Positions 35,707 through 46,965 of a stretch of DNA of 64,000 bases are shown here, one piece after another. Below the pieces are notes generated by a model. It made no database searches and had not been told where the DNA came from. It worked only from the letters and a program-made list of their open reading frames with translations. The translations under genes and the position numbers were made by a program. The stretch lies in the NCBI GenBank assembly GCA_963513935.1, contig OY740766.1, forward strand, positions 5,225,861-5,289,860, read 5' to 3'. Origin of the DNA: Aphrophora alni. Its lineage: Eukaryota > Arthropoda > Insecta > Hemiptera > Aphrophoridae. Numbering within the stretch: the stretch's first letter is position 1; each line of letters opens with the position of its first letter.

Positions 35707-36310
35707 CTGCAAATTATTTTATTATTGCTGATCATACCAATAAAATGGCACAAACTTTTTCAAACACACAAAACTAAATAGTAAACAAACAACAGCTATT
35801 TGTTGCTAATTCTTCAAAAATTTTAATTCTACATTTTCCTTTCAAGGGGTTAAAATAAACCATGAACCCAGTCTTAGTTCAAATTTCTCAAAAATGGCCT
35901 ATTATTTAAAACAAAATTTTCTCAAATGAAAAGAAATAAAGTATTTTGGAAGTACCAAAATCATATCAAACTAATGTGGTTTAGATAAAAATATAATAGA
36001 GATAGGAAGAGCTGATTGAGCGTCTAAAATAGGATTCATCCTCCATGGTTTTACAGCCATCCAAAAATGGTATGTGCCACTTAAAAGAGTTTTTTACTAA
36101 AAGTTTTATATAGTAAAATGTTTGTTTATTTTTATAAAACTAATATTTATATGAAGAAAATATTGTTTCAATAAATAACAAACTATGAACAAGAAATAAA
36201 TTAAAGGTTAGGAAGTTAAAAGTAAGTAAATGGTAAATAAATGTTAAAATTATAAGCTGTTCCACTGTTGATCTCACATTAACCTCATAGTCTTAAACTA
36301 ATTGACTTAC
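35707..36310 (-). other. slo2 intron between exons 9 and 10
   Basis: 604-bp AT-rich intron; nothing else recognised. Confidence 0.8.
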
Positions 36311-36496
36311 TGAAGTAAGAAACCCTGAACCTGGAGCTTGGTCGACACCTAACAACAGCCTCACAAACGTAATCACATAGTCTTTTACAAATGCTTGATA
36401 GAGTAGAGTGTCTAACATGCTGGCACTAAATACAGAGCCGGCAGCAAACGGTAATCTGAACATGTAGGAGATATGTGACCCTCTCTCTTTTTCTCT
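36311..36496 (-). CDS. slo2: slo2 exon 9: RCK2
   Basis: Seen: acceptor aatatttttcag before 36496 and donor ACTTCA/gtaagt after 36311; 186 bp, phase 0 at both ends. The peptide reads [40 protein letters not shown] and [20 protein letters not shown]. Known: this is nearly identical to KCNT1 in the stretch [46 protein letters not shown]. It is separated from exon 8 by only about 200 bp, the shortest intron in the window. Confidence 0.97.
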
Positions 36497-36697
36497 CTGA
36501 AAAATATTAAAAAATTATTTTATTTCTCAATATTTACATACAGTTCAACATAGACATATGATTTTAAAGTGAAACATGGAAAGACTGTGTATTTAAAAGT
36601 AAATAACTACAACTGCACTACTGGTGGTAGCTACTGATTTCATTCCTTAAACGTCAAAATCATTGAACATACATACCAGTTCATAAACATCCAGTAC

Positions 36698-36809
36698 CTT
36701 TTCCATTTTTGAAAGATGTAAGGCATAACGATCGTGTGCTCGGAACTGCATAAACCTCATGTTTGAAGACTGGGACAGCTCGGTAATACTTTTTATACTA
36801 GGAAAGAAT
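36698..36809 (-). CDS. slo2: slo2 exon 8: RCK2, with two possible donors
   Basis: Seen: acceptor ttttgtttttag before 36809; 112 bp with donor GAAAAG/gtactg after 36698. The peptide reads [20 protein letters not shown] then [17 protein letters not shown]. Known: KCNT1 has [20 protein letters not shown] and QFRAKDSYSLALSKLEK. A second donor (GAACTG/gtatgt, exon end 36677) would add seven codons (VLDVYEL) and keep the frame, because the difference is 21 bp. The shorter form abuts exon 9 to give MEK-REKERGS, which best matches vertebrate LEK-RERENGS, so it is given as the main form. Confidence 0.9.
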
Positions 36810-37259
36810 CTAAAAACAAAAAATACAAAATTTATTAAATTGAATTGCAGATCATAAATACAGAATTAGAATAATTATATTTTTTGAAGCCAAAAAACAT
36901 CATTGTTATTATCCCCTTAATTAAAAACCAAAATTTAAAACAAAACAATAACAATAAAACTAATTATTAATTGCGAACTTTGATAAAATCAATAGGGAAC
37001 AAAATAACACATTACAGGGCTTTAACAGATGACTAAAACCACAATCAAATTATTTAATGTCTTACCAAAATCATTCAGGAGACACAAGAAGGATAATAGT
37101 TAATTAAAGATCTCAGTATCTTCCCTAACATTGCCTACATCCAATTTGGTTAAACAAGAATCCTTCACACATCTTTCAGAAAAAGAAAGTCGATTGGGAT
37201 GTGCTTAATAGTTGGAATGACATGATAGTTAATTTGACATTGGAGAGGAGTCTCGTGAT

Positions 37260-37700
37260 CTATGATTAATTGTTGAATGATAGATGTGAAGGCAGATAAT
37301 TAATATTTCTTCTTGATGGCAGGCAAGAATTGATGTTCTCCACGGATGGATAGTACCTTTTACTTTCTTCATCTGCTTTTATGTTTCCAGTTATTCCACA
37401 GACTAAATAACCAGAAAAATAATACCTCAACATCCCGTAGCTGAAGACTGTGTATGGAACACATAATGTCTTCATGCAAGGGATTCTTACAATATATAGA
37501 CTGCAGAGTACTTTTGGAATCAGAATACAAAAAATAGTGATGGGAACCAGATGGAATGAGAGAAAGAGCTTTCAAAATAACAAAGAGGTTAGTAGTAATA
37601 ACTCTATGAGCTGGGGTTAATCCAAACATATACATCCATCTTAATTAATAAATACAACTGACTCATCTAGATTACAACCATCTATGAAAATAATCTCATT
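37260..37700 (-). pseudogene. non-LTR retrotransposon RNase H fossil
   Basis: Minus strand, split over two frames: IIFIDGCNLDESV (first catalytic Asp region), then TPAHRVITTNLFVILKALSL, HYFLYSDSKSTLQSI (the SDS block) and GYLVCGITGNIKADEESKR, matching the GHxGIxGNEKAD end. The order fits the RNase H of Jockey/I-type LINEs. Frameshifts make it inactive. Confidence 0.8.
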
Positions 37701-37768
37701 GGATGCATTATTAGTTACGCACCAAAACGCATAATGACATACTACAGCAGGAGTGTTGTACTTTACGC

Positions 37769-37784
37769 AGTGGCATAGCTAGGT
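37769..37784 (+). mobile_element. hAT-like terminus
   Basis: CAGTGGCATAGCTAGG resembles a hAT terminal repeat. I found no matching right end or 8-bp duplication, so the extent is unknown. Confidence 0.35.
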
Positions 37785-37960
37785 TCATTAAGGCATCTGT
37801 GCAGAATGTCCAAATGGGGCCCCTAATTGCCAAACATGAATTCAAGAGTTTAAAATCTAATTTATATACACATTATGTTATAAATTATATTTAACCATAC
37901 ATAAATAATTATGCATTCGTAAGAGTTGGTTTTATTTAGCTTTCTTTTGTTTAGTTAGGT

Positions 37961-38006
37961 GATCTTATTATAATGATAAGTGAGTATTTATCATTACAAT
38001 AAGATC
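37961..38006. other. 46-bp near-perfect palindrome
   Basis: 19-nt arms (GATCTTATT-A-TAATGATAA and its complement with one mismatch) around an 8-nt loop, in a slo2 intron. Too short for a typical pre-miRNA; possibly the tip of an old inverted-repeat element. Confidence 0.8.
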
Positions 38007-38791
38007 AACAAGATCAGAACAAATGTTGTTTAGGAATTAATTAAGGTCTTACCAAACTAATATAATAATAGGCTTTTCAAAATAAAAATGATTTGGTCTT
38101 GCATGGATAAATTAGTTGAACGTTTTATAAAATTAAAAATATTATTTAAATGTGTTACTAGTAGGCATTATGTAGTAAATTAAAACAATAAAGACAATTA
38201 AAGTAATAAAAACAAAAATTTAACAAAGCTTAAAGTCCAAATTTTCTTGATATTAGGAGAAAAAAAGATTTATTCATATATAAAAACAAATATAAGCTTG
38301 AGATTTGAAGATTGGCAAAGATATCAACAATTTTATCAACATTAATCTGTTATACACTTGAATTTTCTATTGACAATAGAGCCAATCAAGTAGGTTTTCT
38401 TTTAATTTATAAAATGATTTTTCACCTTTGACCACTATAATAGGAACAGTTAAATACATATAACAAAGAGAACTTAAATCAGGATAGGTAGACATCAAAG
38501 AAGTATTTTCAATCAACAGTAGATTAACAAATAAATACACCCACAAAAAATGTATAAACTATTTTATTAAGCCTCAATATTATCAGTGTTAAGTCTCATT
38601 AAGCCTACAATTTATCTTGTACAAACTGTTTTTTAAGTTATTCACCATTGCTGTCTGGAACTTTTAGAAATACAGAATACTTTAAAATGGGGAACATGCC
38701 TTACTTTTTAGTTAGAAATGATATTACAGTAAACAATTTAGAGAAAAAAAAATTTCATTATCAATGTTGAAAAATTGATTTAAATGCTAAT

Positions 38792-39070
38792 CTATATTTT
38801 TGTGAAAACAGATTGATCCATGTGGTCTAAATAAACAAAAACTATGGTTTTCCTAGAAGTTGAACTTTCCTCAATATCCAACCAAACAGAAACAAATTTC
38901 AAAATAGAGTCACTATTTTTCTTAATATCTGAGATAGTTGATGTACTCACAACACATTTCACACCCAATACTTTACTGGATTCTCCATGTTTCAACAGCT
39001 GAATGATTTTAATCTTATCATCCATAGAAAGGATATTGTGCTTTGAAAAAATTTTAACATCTTTCTTCAT
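38792..39070 (-). pseudogene. Tigger/pogo transposase N-terminal fragment
   Basis: Minus-strand frame with SMDDKIKIIQLLKHGESSKV, then STSTISDIKKNSDSILKFV. Known: this is the CENP-B-like N-terminal DNA-binding helix-turn-helix of Tigger/pogo transposases (DKLKIIxxLxxGES, STVSDIKKNxxKIxxF). The catalytic DDE domain is absent; only the first ~90 residues remain. Confidence 0.85.
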
Positions 39071-39240
39071 CTAGTCTTAGGTTTAATAACTCTTTTTCAC
39101 TTTTTTATGAGGTCTCCCTTGACCATCTTCCAACTCTGACACTTAATTAGTGTATTCGAGGACTAGGGGTCATTATTTTGTTGTTTTCTTCTTTTTTTTT
39201 TTACAAGGTAATGATGACCAAAAGGTTTTTGCCTTAAAAA
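39063..39240 (-). repeat. dispersed repeat family R1, copy 3
   Basis: Third copy of the repeat at 1-245, with catctagtcttagg, aggtctcccttg, gtattcgaggac and atgaccaaaaggtttttgcc. In its minus orientation it runs straight into the Tigger-like ORF, so R1 may be the 5' untranslated part of that element. Confidence 0.6.
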
Positions 39241-40194
39241 AAAACTGGATAAATATTTTATACACTGTATGTACTGTGCAATAATAAAAAGGAAAAGAAT
39301 AAGAAATATTAGATATAAAAACAATATAAGAAATATTTACAGTAAACAAATTAACAGTGGCATACTTTTCTTAAAATTTGAGGATAAAAAGATGATACTA
39401 TATAACAATGCAAACGCTGTACTGTACTAATACTGATGTTCTACACTATTACTCTGGCTATAGAGGTACAGTACTGAATATAATAAAACAAGGAATGTGG
39501 ACAAATCTATTATCACATTGGGGAGGGGTAAATAGTAGCAACCCCACACATGTTAGATCTTGCTATAAAAACATTGAAAGAAAAACTGAAATATATTTAG
39601 TGATCTGGTACATCGGATGATTAGGGGTTCGATAAACATAATTGGCGTTCCAATATATGTTTAAAAACATTCTAATTTTATACAAAATCATCTCACAATG
39701 GTGTCCATTTAAAATATTTGAATTTCTCAAAACGGTTAACTCAACAAAAACAGTACGGATACAATGTAAAATAATATTATCATCGTAAAAAATATGAGTA
39801 TTATCTTTTACGGCATGTAATAACTGAACAATCAGTACAAAATAATTTTTTCCATAATCAATTACACACAAGTTTCCTAATATATGAGATTTTTTTAAAT
39901 AGAAGGTCTTGTGTGGATGAATTTTTGACAGCAATCCTAGTCTTTAATAGAACTTGATAAACTTATATTTTAGTTAATTACAAAGTCATTATTTACTTTT
40001 AATCAATTATTAAATTACCAACAATCTGCAATAAAAATAAAAGATATCATTGTTGTTGTTATTGTTAAAAGAGCGAAACACTCTTCTTCATAAAATGTTT
40101 TATTAGTTGGTTTTAAAAATGTGCTTTTCAAATGAACAGATTTCAGATACTTTTATATCACTTTGTGTATTAGCTACTATTTTTATATACCTAC

Positions 40195-40329
40195 TTGAAC
40201 ATTGTCTGCACTGCTACAATAGTATTACAATCGGCTAAAGTATCTTCCTCAGCAGAATTGGATAACTCTTTGTTGACAACTACCACATTCTCCGCTAAAG
40301 TAATCCCTGCTCTCAACAAGTCGTCCAAA
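40195..40329 (-). CDS. slo2: slo2 exon 7: RCK2
   Basis: Seen: acceptor tacgttgacag before 40329 and donor TTCAA/gtaggt after 40195; 135 bp, phase 2 in and out. The peptide is [18 protein letters not shown], then [19 protein letters not shown] and VAVQTMF. Known: KCNT1 has LDSLLQCGIIYADNLVVV followed by DKESTMSAEEDYMADAKTI and VNVQTMF. A second GT six bases downstream (AG/gtatat) would leave an in-frame TAG, so the AA/gtaggt donor was chosen. The joined codon with exon 8 is AAA (Lys). Confidence 0.95.
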
Positions 40330-41930
40330 CTGTCAACGTACAAACAATTACACATTGTAAGGCATTTTTCTTTTTCTATAATAAGCTAAAACACATTAAA
40401 ATGTTTAAGTACTGTTAATAATTTACAATATTAAATAATTTAGAATGAGATAAAGACATTTCAACCTTGGTTGGTCTAGTGCTAGTGCTCACATTTTGTG
40501 GGCCAGAGTTGATTCTTGTAGATCAAAATAATTTGCTGTTGACCCAGTATCATAAGATAAAAGCTATCTGGTATTATTAGAAGGAAATTGTCATTGTTAC
40601 GGCTAGAATTAAAGTAATACACATTACCTGCATGAAAGTCTTATTAATGAACATAACTTATTTAATGAAATACAATTTGTTAAAATAACTTTGGTTGATA
40701 TAACTCATTTCTATTACATGCATTAAATTAATTTTCCCTGTCATTGAAAAAGGTAGCTGTGATTTCAAAGCTGGTTCAGGCAAATATCTAAATGATAGTT
40801 GGTCTCATTCCAGTTACACAAGGAATAACACAGTAGTTATCCCGGAATGTTGTGTAAATCCAAGAACTATCAGCATAACAAATGTTCTCACTGTAATCTC
40901 AGAAGAAAAAGTCCATAGGAGTTAGATCCAATCTAACAGCCAAGAAACCTGTTATTGAAAAGTCCTAGTACATTGAGTTTGGTAACGTGGGTGGTCTATC
41001 TTGCTAAAAAATGACACTTATTTACTTTTTGATTTTTCTATGTCATCAATTCGTGAGAAATCAGGTTCGAGCATGTTCAAGTAATACCTGTAATCATTTT
41101 CTCAGCGAAAACATCAATGGGCTCACAAATTGATCATACATTAAACAACACCATATTTTTATCTTAGGAAAATCAAGAACATACTAACAAATTTCATTTG
41201 GTTGCTGAGCCTTCAAAATTTTACAATTGTGGACGCTACACAACAATTTATGTGGAAAGTTGTTCATTAATGAAAAAAAAAAATCTGTTAAGGTAACTTT
41301 GATCATCAGTTGATGCATTCAGAAATATCACAGTAAATTCGACTAGTTTAGGGTGATCTAGTTGCTTGATTACATTTTTAAGCTGGATGCTATATAAAAT
41401 GTTTTTGAAGGAATTTTTTAACAGTTATAGGAATCATAAGTTTTTATAGAATATTTTTCAAACCTTTCACATTACTGTATTGTCCAATCTGCATGGACAG
41501 AGTGGATATTTATTGATGTCCACATTTCCAGTTTCAATGAACATAGGTCTGGTCTATAGATGGATTTAGTCAATAAGTATGACAAAAATGTCTTTGCACT
41601 GTAACCACCGATTTAAAAATTCAGCCAATGAAAAAAACACATCAAACTTTCTGTTGTACTGTCACCATTACTAAAGAGACTACAACATCAGATTATAAAT
41701 TACTAACAACATACTTTACAATACCATCTGCACGTGCGTTCAGCACATTCAGGGTCACTGCAATGAGGAATAAAATATTTTCCAATGTTTTATTCACAGT
41801 TTGTCATTCAAATTGAAAAAGACTGGTTGATTATTGTTCAAGCTATTTACAACTGAAAACATGGAGACCTTTTTCAGTGACCTTGTATTTGAAATAAGTG
41901 AAATATAAAAATTAATAAATGACTACTTAC
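40330..41930 (-). other. slo2 intron between exons 6 and 7
   Basis: 1.6 kb, AT-rich; no repeat or coding fragment recognised. Confidence 0.6.
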
Positions 41931-42175
41931 CAGTCTATAGAACCCAACATCCAGTATATTAGTGGAAAGTAAGAAATAGCGTCTTGGAAAGCAATGTCTG
42001 GTTTTCTTTCAAGAAGTAGAATTATAGGATTAAGTGAAGTTTTCGAGCGGAAATGTGCTCTAAGTGGAATGATGAAATTGTAGATTCCATTACTGGCATA
42101 GTCTGCAGCTAATATTATAGTTTTGTTCTGCCAGTTATATTCTTTAGCATTTCTATGCATGCAATGCTCACAGAC
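41931..42175 (-). CDS. slo2: slo2 exon 6: RCK2 Rossmann core
   Basis: Seen: acceptor gttttctttcag before 42175 and donor GACTG/gtaagt after 41931; 245 bp, phase 0 in, phase 2 out. Peptide landmarks in order: VCEHC, then NKTIILAADYASNGIYNF, IIPLRAHFRSK, LNPIILLLERKPDIAFQD, FPLIYWMLGSID. Known: this is the RCK2 core of SLO2 channels (KCNT1 has NKLIIVSAETAGNGLYNF, VPLRAYYR, LNPIVLLLDNKPDHHF). Odd: the vertebrate sodium-coordination motif D-N-K-P-D-H reads E-R-K-P-D-I here, so two of the reported ligand positions differ. This is the best conserved exon in the window. Confidence 0.97.
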
Positions 42176-43326
42176 CTGAAAGAAAACATTCAGAATCAGA
42201 ATACTAACTTTTTAAAGTGAGCTAGGACTTAACACTTTTTGTATTATGCCTGTTGGAAAGGTGAGTAAACTGTTTTGTTCTCGTAGTGTCTACATCATGT
42301 ACAAATCTTGTTCCACTCGTCTAGCTCTAAATATGTGGTGGAAAATATGTTGTGTAGCTGTAAACTGAGGGTTTACAACATAAAACTCACTAAAATAAAA
42401 TTAATTTATACAATCAAAAGAATATATATTTTAATATTGTTTAATTTTGTAGTTGGAGAGAGTGGTGAGTTACAACTTGGAGGGAAAATACACATTTTTA
42501 TTTTATTTTTCATTCAAATAAATAACTTTTAACACAGAAAACTTGATATGCATTTAAAACCTAGAAATAAAACTAAAACAATGTTTTAAGATCGTTTAAA
42601 AATAAGTAGATCTATAATTCACTATATGTACAATGACAGTCCATTTTTCTATAATATATTTTGACCATAAGCACTAAAACTTATAAAATCAAATAAAAAA
42701 CAAGTAAACATGAATGAAAAAAGATGCCAGCTGTTGTTACAAAACAAGCTTGTGTGAGCACAATTGTTAGACTTGTAACAAATTTATTAAATTAATGCAC
42801 ATTGTTGACTGTATTAGCACGAAGGGTGTATGTCAACGCTTGAAGAGTTGATAGTGTATATAGGGTTAAACTATCACGTCAGTTGTTGTGTTTATTGAAA
42901 TTTATAACTAGCTTAAATAAAGCAGTTTTTAATTTGAAATGTTCATGTCAATGGCTGGGATCATGCATTAAGCAAATATAACATTTTACCGGCAAGGCTA
43001 GGTCACAAAATCTATAACATTATAGATTTATAAAATTTTAACCTATATAGAGTTGAATAAAAACAATTATTTTAGTCAATGTATAATGGGATATTTTTAA
43101 TAAAAAAATTGAACAACATACTTTCAAACACTCAACCTAATTACAGGAAACTCATTATAAATCAATTGACCCGCATTGTAAAGTGGAAAATACAATTTTA
43201 CAATGTTTGTGATAAAGAATAAATTAGTCAAAGAGTTAACACACAGACTGACATATATATGTGTGAAAATATTTAGAATGAAGAATTTAACTAAACCATT
43301 CAAACTAATTGTTATTTCCTACAAAC
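42176..43326 (-). other. slo2 intron between exons 5 and 6
   Basis: 1.15 kb, AT-rich; nothing recognised. Confidence 0.6.
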
Positions 43327-43432
43327 CTGTGCTAACTGAAGGCAACAAAGTGGTTTCTTTTCTTTTAGAAGATAACATAATGTAGGACTGACTCCAATGT
43401 AAGGCGATACTGGTGGAAATCCTTTCACAATA
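43327..43432 (-). CDS. slo2: slo2 exon 5: start of RCK2
   Basis: Seen: acceptor gatttgttccag before 43432 and donor GCACAG/gtttgt after 43327; 106 bp, phase 2 in, phase 0 out. It encodes [18 protein letters not shown], then [17 protein letters not shown]. Known: vertebrate KCNT1 has YVKGYPPNSPYIGSSPTL and a Cys-Cys-Leu-x-Leu core at the entry to the RCK2 domain, so the correspondence is nearly residue for residue. The RCK2 domain forms half of the cytosolic gating ring. Confidence 0.95.
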
Positions 43433-45814
43433 CTGGAACAAATCAAACTTTCATAACAGAAATGTATAATGTTCAAAATTAGGTATCATCAATTTAAAAT
43501 ACTTACCAACATATAAAAATAATGTAATAGTTTCATAGAAAATGTTTAATTTGAACCACAACACTGTCAAGTATTAATATTTAGAGTTAAGTCACAGTAA
43601 ATTTAATGTGAAATAAAAAAATGGGATTTTGAACTCTTATTTAAGGGTGGCTACTAACAGCAGACTGATATGGAGCTTCAAATTTCAGTACAAATAGTGG
43701 CAACTTTACCAGATCTTACTGCAACTTTACTTTTAATTTTAGACACCTGGATGTAACAGTAGACTTTGAAGAAAAGTCCAATGTATAATTCGTAGAAATC
43801 AGAAAAATCCTTGACTCCTTCAGTTTAAAATAGTTGTTTCCTTCATATATGACTATAATATTGACAATTTAAAATTTGAGTTTTCTAAAAATAATAGTTT
43901 GGATTAATTTAAGTACATTCTTCTGCCATTTCTAGTATTATGTTAACTCCTACTGGCACGTTTCAGATCAAATATTTCCAAAAGCTATTTACATACTGCT
44001 TCTTCCCATGAAGGAGTCGTCTTATATAATCCAAGTAACTTCACCTCTCTCTACCTACAGATTCTCACTTTTTATACAATTAGTTGATATCAAACTGCTC
44101 TGTTATTGGTTAGTTTCCATAGTTTACAGTTTCAGTTAAACTTTATTCAATAGCGTTAGATTATTAAACATCCTCTGAAATGTGGCAGCAGAAGCTAAGG
44201 TAATGGTAATAGTGGCAAAAGAATGTACTGAAATTATTTATGTATGTTATAGCAGAAATATAGATTATCGTAATAGTTTACATGTTTATGAACAATTTAT
44301 CACTTTACATCATATTGTCCTTATACATATTATGTCATTTTGCAGCATATATCAATAAAAAAGTGATAAGATTAAAGAGGGTGCCATGGTATTGTCCACC
44401 CTTATGTTAATTATAGATAAAATGGTATTATAGGTATGTCAAAAAAAGTTGGCCGAGAAAAATCTATGAAATTCCATTTTTATGATTTTGAGGAACAGGC
44501 AAGTTCTATTTCTGTTTTTATTTAATGAATAAGTTTGTTTTCGCAAATTGATTTGAAATTATTACAACTTAAATGTTAGTAACATTTTTCATTTTCTAAT
44601 TACCGCCAATCTTGCAATTATTCTAAAAATTGTGGTTCATTTTGCAAATGACCTAAAATTTTAATTGTATGGAAATTAGAGAGTAAAAATGTTAGGAAAT
44701 ATAAACATTCACACAAAAGGAACACTCCAAATGAAATAAAATTATTTGTATGGTGTTTGGTACACCAAATTTTCTGGATAATGTATTTATTAACAGTAAT
44801 ATCTAAAAGTGCAACAATGTAATAGTATAAGTGCAGTATAAACAATGATAGAAAATACAATAATGAAACAATTCCATGCATTCTGATGAGAGTTAAGTTC
44901 CATGCGAGAAAATTACTTTGAGTTGGTCTCCAATGCGCTTGTAACTTGTCTAGTATATGGTGAAATTATCAAATATATAATGAATTAGTAAAAGTATGTG
45001 TCAGAGGAGACTCATAAGAAGGAAGTGAAGGAATTTTCACCTATATTTTACATTATTCAATTTAGCCTATAGTTGACTGATCAAAGCAAGGTCTTGTTTT
45101 AACTCAACCATTTTGCATTTTATTTGTATGTTGTTAAGCGGTTACAGTCTAGCAATCATGAAATTTAGGAATAAGGTTCTTTACAACTTGGCCAATGAAG
45201 TAACATTGTAAATTTCGGTTTGAAACTGGGATTTGGTGATGTGCAATAATATTTAAAACAATCATAGCTCATTAAAGGTACCTCTAAATATCAATGATGT
45301 ATATATTATATATTCCTATTCAGAACAAAATAAGGAATAAGACAAAAATTAAAACAAAAAGTTGATACAAATTAAAAAATTTAGGATGTTGTCCCCTTAA
45401 AAAATTCTCTTATATACAAAATATTAAAATGTTATATAAATCAGTCACCAAATGAACAAGACAGTTTACATACAAGAACTGAAAATAATGATTTAAGTTA
45501 TCTTGATTAATTCAAATGTTTATTGTGAAAATTGAGTTTTCTTTCCATGATGATTGAGGTTTCCACAAGTGTTGTTCATTTAAAGTGAAAAATATTGTCT
45601 TGAAGAGCCACTGTGCTGACATTAATGTTGGCAGGTTAGCGTTAAAATACATGTCAGATGATACAGGTTAAGTTTGTTAGTTAATAATCCTCTAATGTGC
45701 AAGTTAAAAAAAATAAAAAAATAAATAATAATGTAAAATTGGATTTACAAGTTTAGTTTTCCAATGTTAGTGGTTAATTTATGATAAATCTAATTTTATA
45801 TACGGAAAGAGTAT

Positions 45815-45965
45815 CTATATTAACATTATAAATAGAAAAAGTTTGTGAGTTTGTAAGAGTTAAGCTTGGAAACTACTCAACTGATTTGAAAAATTCTTTT
45901 GTCATTGAAAATTATATTTCTTCCTGATGGACATAGTTTATACAATATTATATTATGAAAAAACG
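45815..45965 (+). mobile_element. Helitron-like 5' end, copy 2
   Basis: Starts tatctatattaacattataa, then gtgagtttgtaagagtta, ctactcaactgattt and cctgatggacatagtttata, the same order as at 16672-16815. Confidence 0.5.
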
Positions 45966-46600
45966 AAGATGTTCAGCAAATGTTTATGTAAAACTCAGTA
46001 CAGTAATATTGTTCTCTGGTACATTGCCTGTACATATATTAAAATTTATTACTTTGCCTGTTATGTTGGCAACACAGTATGGATCAGGCTCTATTGTTGA
46101 ACCAAATGCTCACCTGTTACAAAATAAAAACCTATCCTTAAACTTTATCATTAAGCATGTCATAAAAGATCTATTGTGCATTAAAAACTATATATTATAA
46201 ATTTAGGTGTAATCAGTTAGTCTATAGACACTGTAGTATTTGTGTTTAAGGGGTTAGCAAAGCATATTTCAAGATCTACCCACAACCTGCTTTTATTACT
46301 CTAGATCTAACGACTAGAAATTGAACTAAATTGTTTCTTTTGATTAGATTACTTAGAAGGTAGAACTACTTTGAAGAAAATCATAATTTCGTTTAAAATT
46401 GTAATCAGTCAATTTTTATTTTGTAAATATGTGAATTATTATATAAATATGAACAAACATGGTTGGTGGTACTTAGAACTATTTACATAAGTACACAGTT
46501 AATGTATAGCAAAATAAATGTTTCTTTTTTTTATCTAGTTACTTTGTTTAAAGATATCTTAAGGAGATAAAGAGATACAATAGCTAAAAGTATAGTTACA

Positions 46601-46965
46601 AATATTTATGAAGGATGGCCAGTAAAAGTTACAATGGAAAAGACATTAGAAACCACAGAAATGGGTTTCTTGGAAAATGAAGTCTGAAAAGAATTTTATT
46701 ACCAATGACAGCTAGAATTCGCTTGATAATGGCGGTATAGAATACAACAGTTAAAACAAAGCAGCTGAGATGATATGGTCATTCACAGTGGATCAAAGAA
46801 GGTAGGCTTTAAAAAATGTTTGTTGTGGACACATTATAGGAAGGGACGACCAAGGAGAAGTAAGCATAGACAAAGATATGGAAGAGAGGAGATTTATGAT
46901 GAAAAGACATCATTGGCGACTGGGAATTAAAGGATATTTGGGAACATAAGTCATATAAAAGGTCT
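46601..46965 (+). pseudogene. non-LTR retrotransposon C-terminal fragment
   Basis: Plus-strand pieces ILLPMTARIRLIMAV, YGHSQWIKEGRL, a KGRPRRS-like basic run and GDWELKDIWEH resemble the RR-x-YGHVxRM to GRPRxxW C-terminus of insect LINEs. Stops and shifts throughout. Confidence 0.55.

Larger units (their letters stand above)
36810..40194 (-). other. slo2 intron between exons 7 and 8
   Basis: 3.4 kb, with a LINE RNase H fossil (37260-37700), a hAT-like terminus (37769), a 46-bp palindrome (37961-38006), a Tigger-like N-terminus and a dispersed repeat (38792-39240). The 123-codon open frame at 39563-39934 has no recognisable features. Confidence 0.6.

Noticed and set aside
39563..39934. 123-codon minus-strand frame in a slo2 intron
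   Set aside because: No motif, no plausible exon boundaries in the gene's frame, and AT-rich codon content like random DNA.
40195..40389. 64-codon plus-strand frame
   Set aside because: Antisense shadow of slo2 exon 7, whose minus-strand translation matches the SLO2 family.
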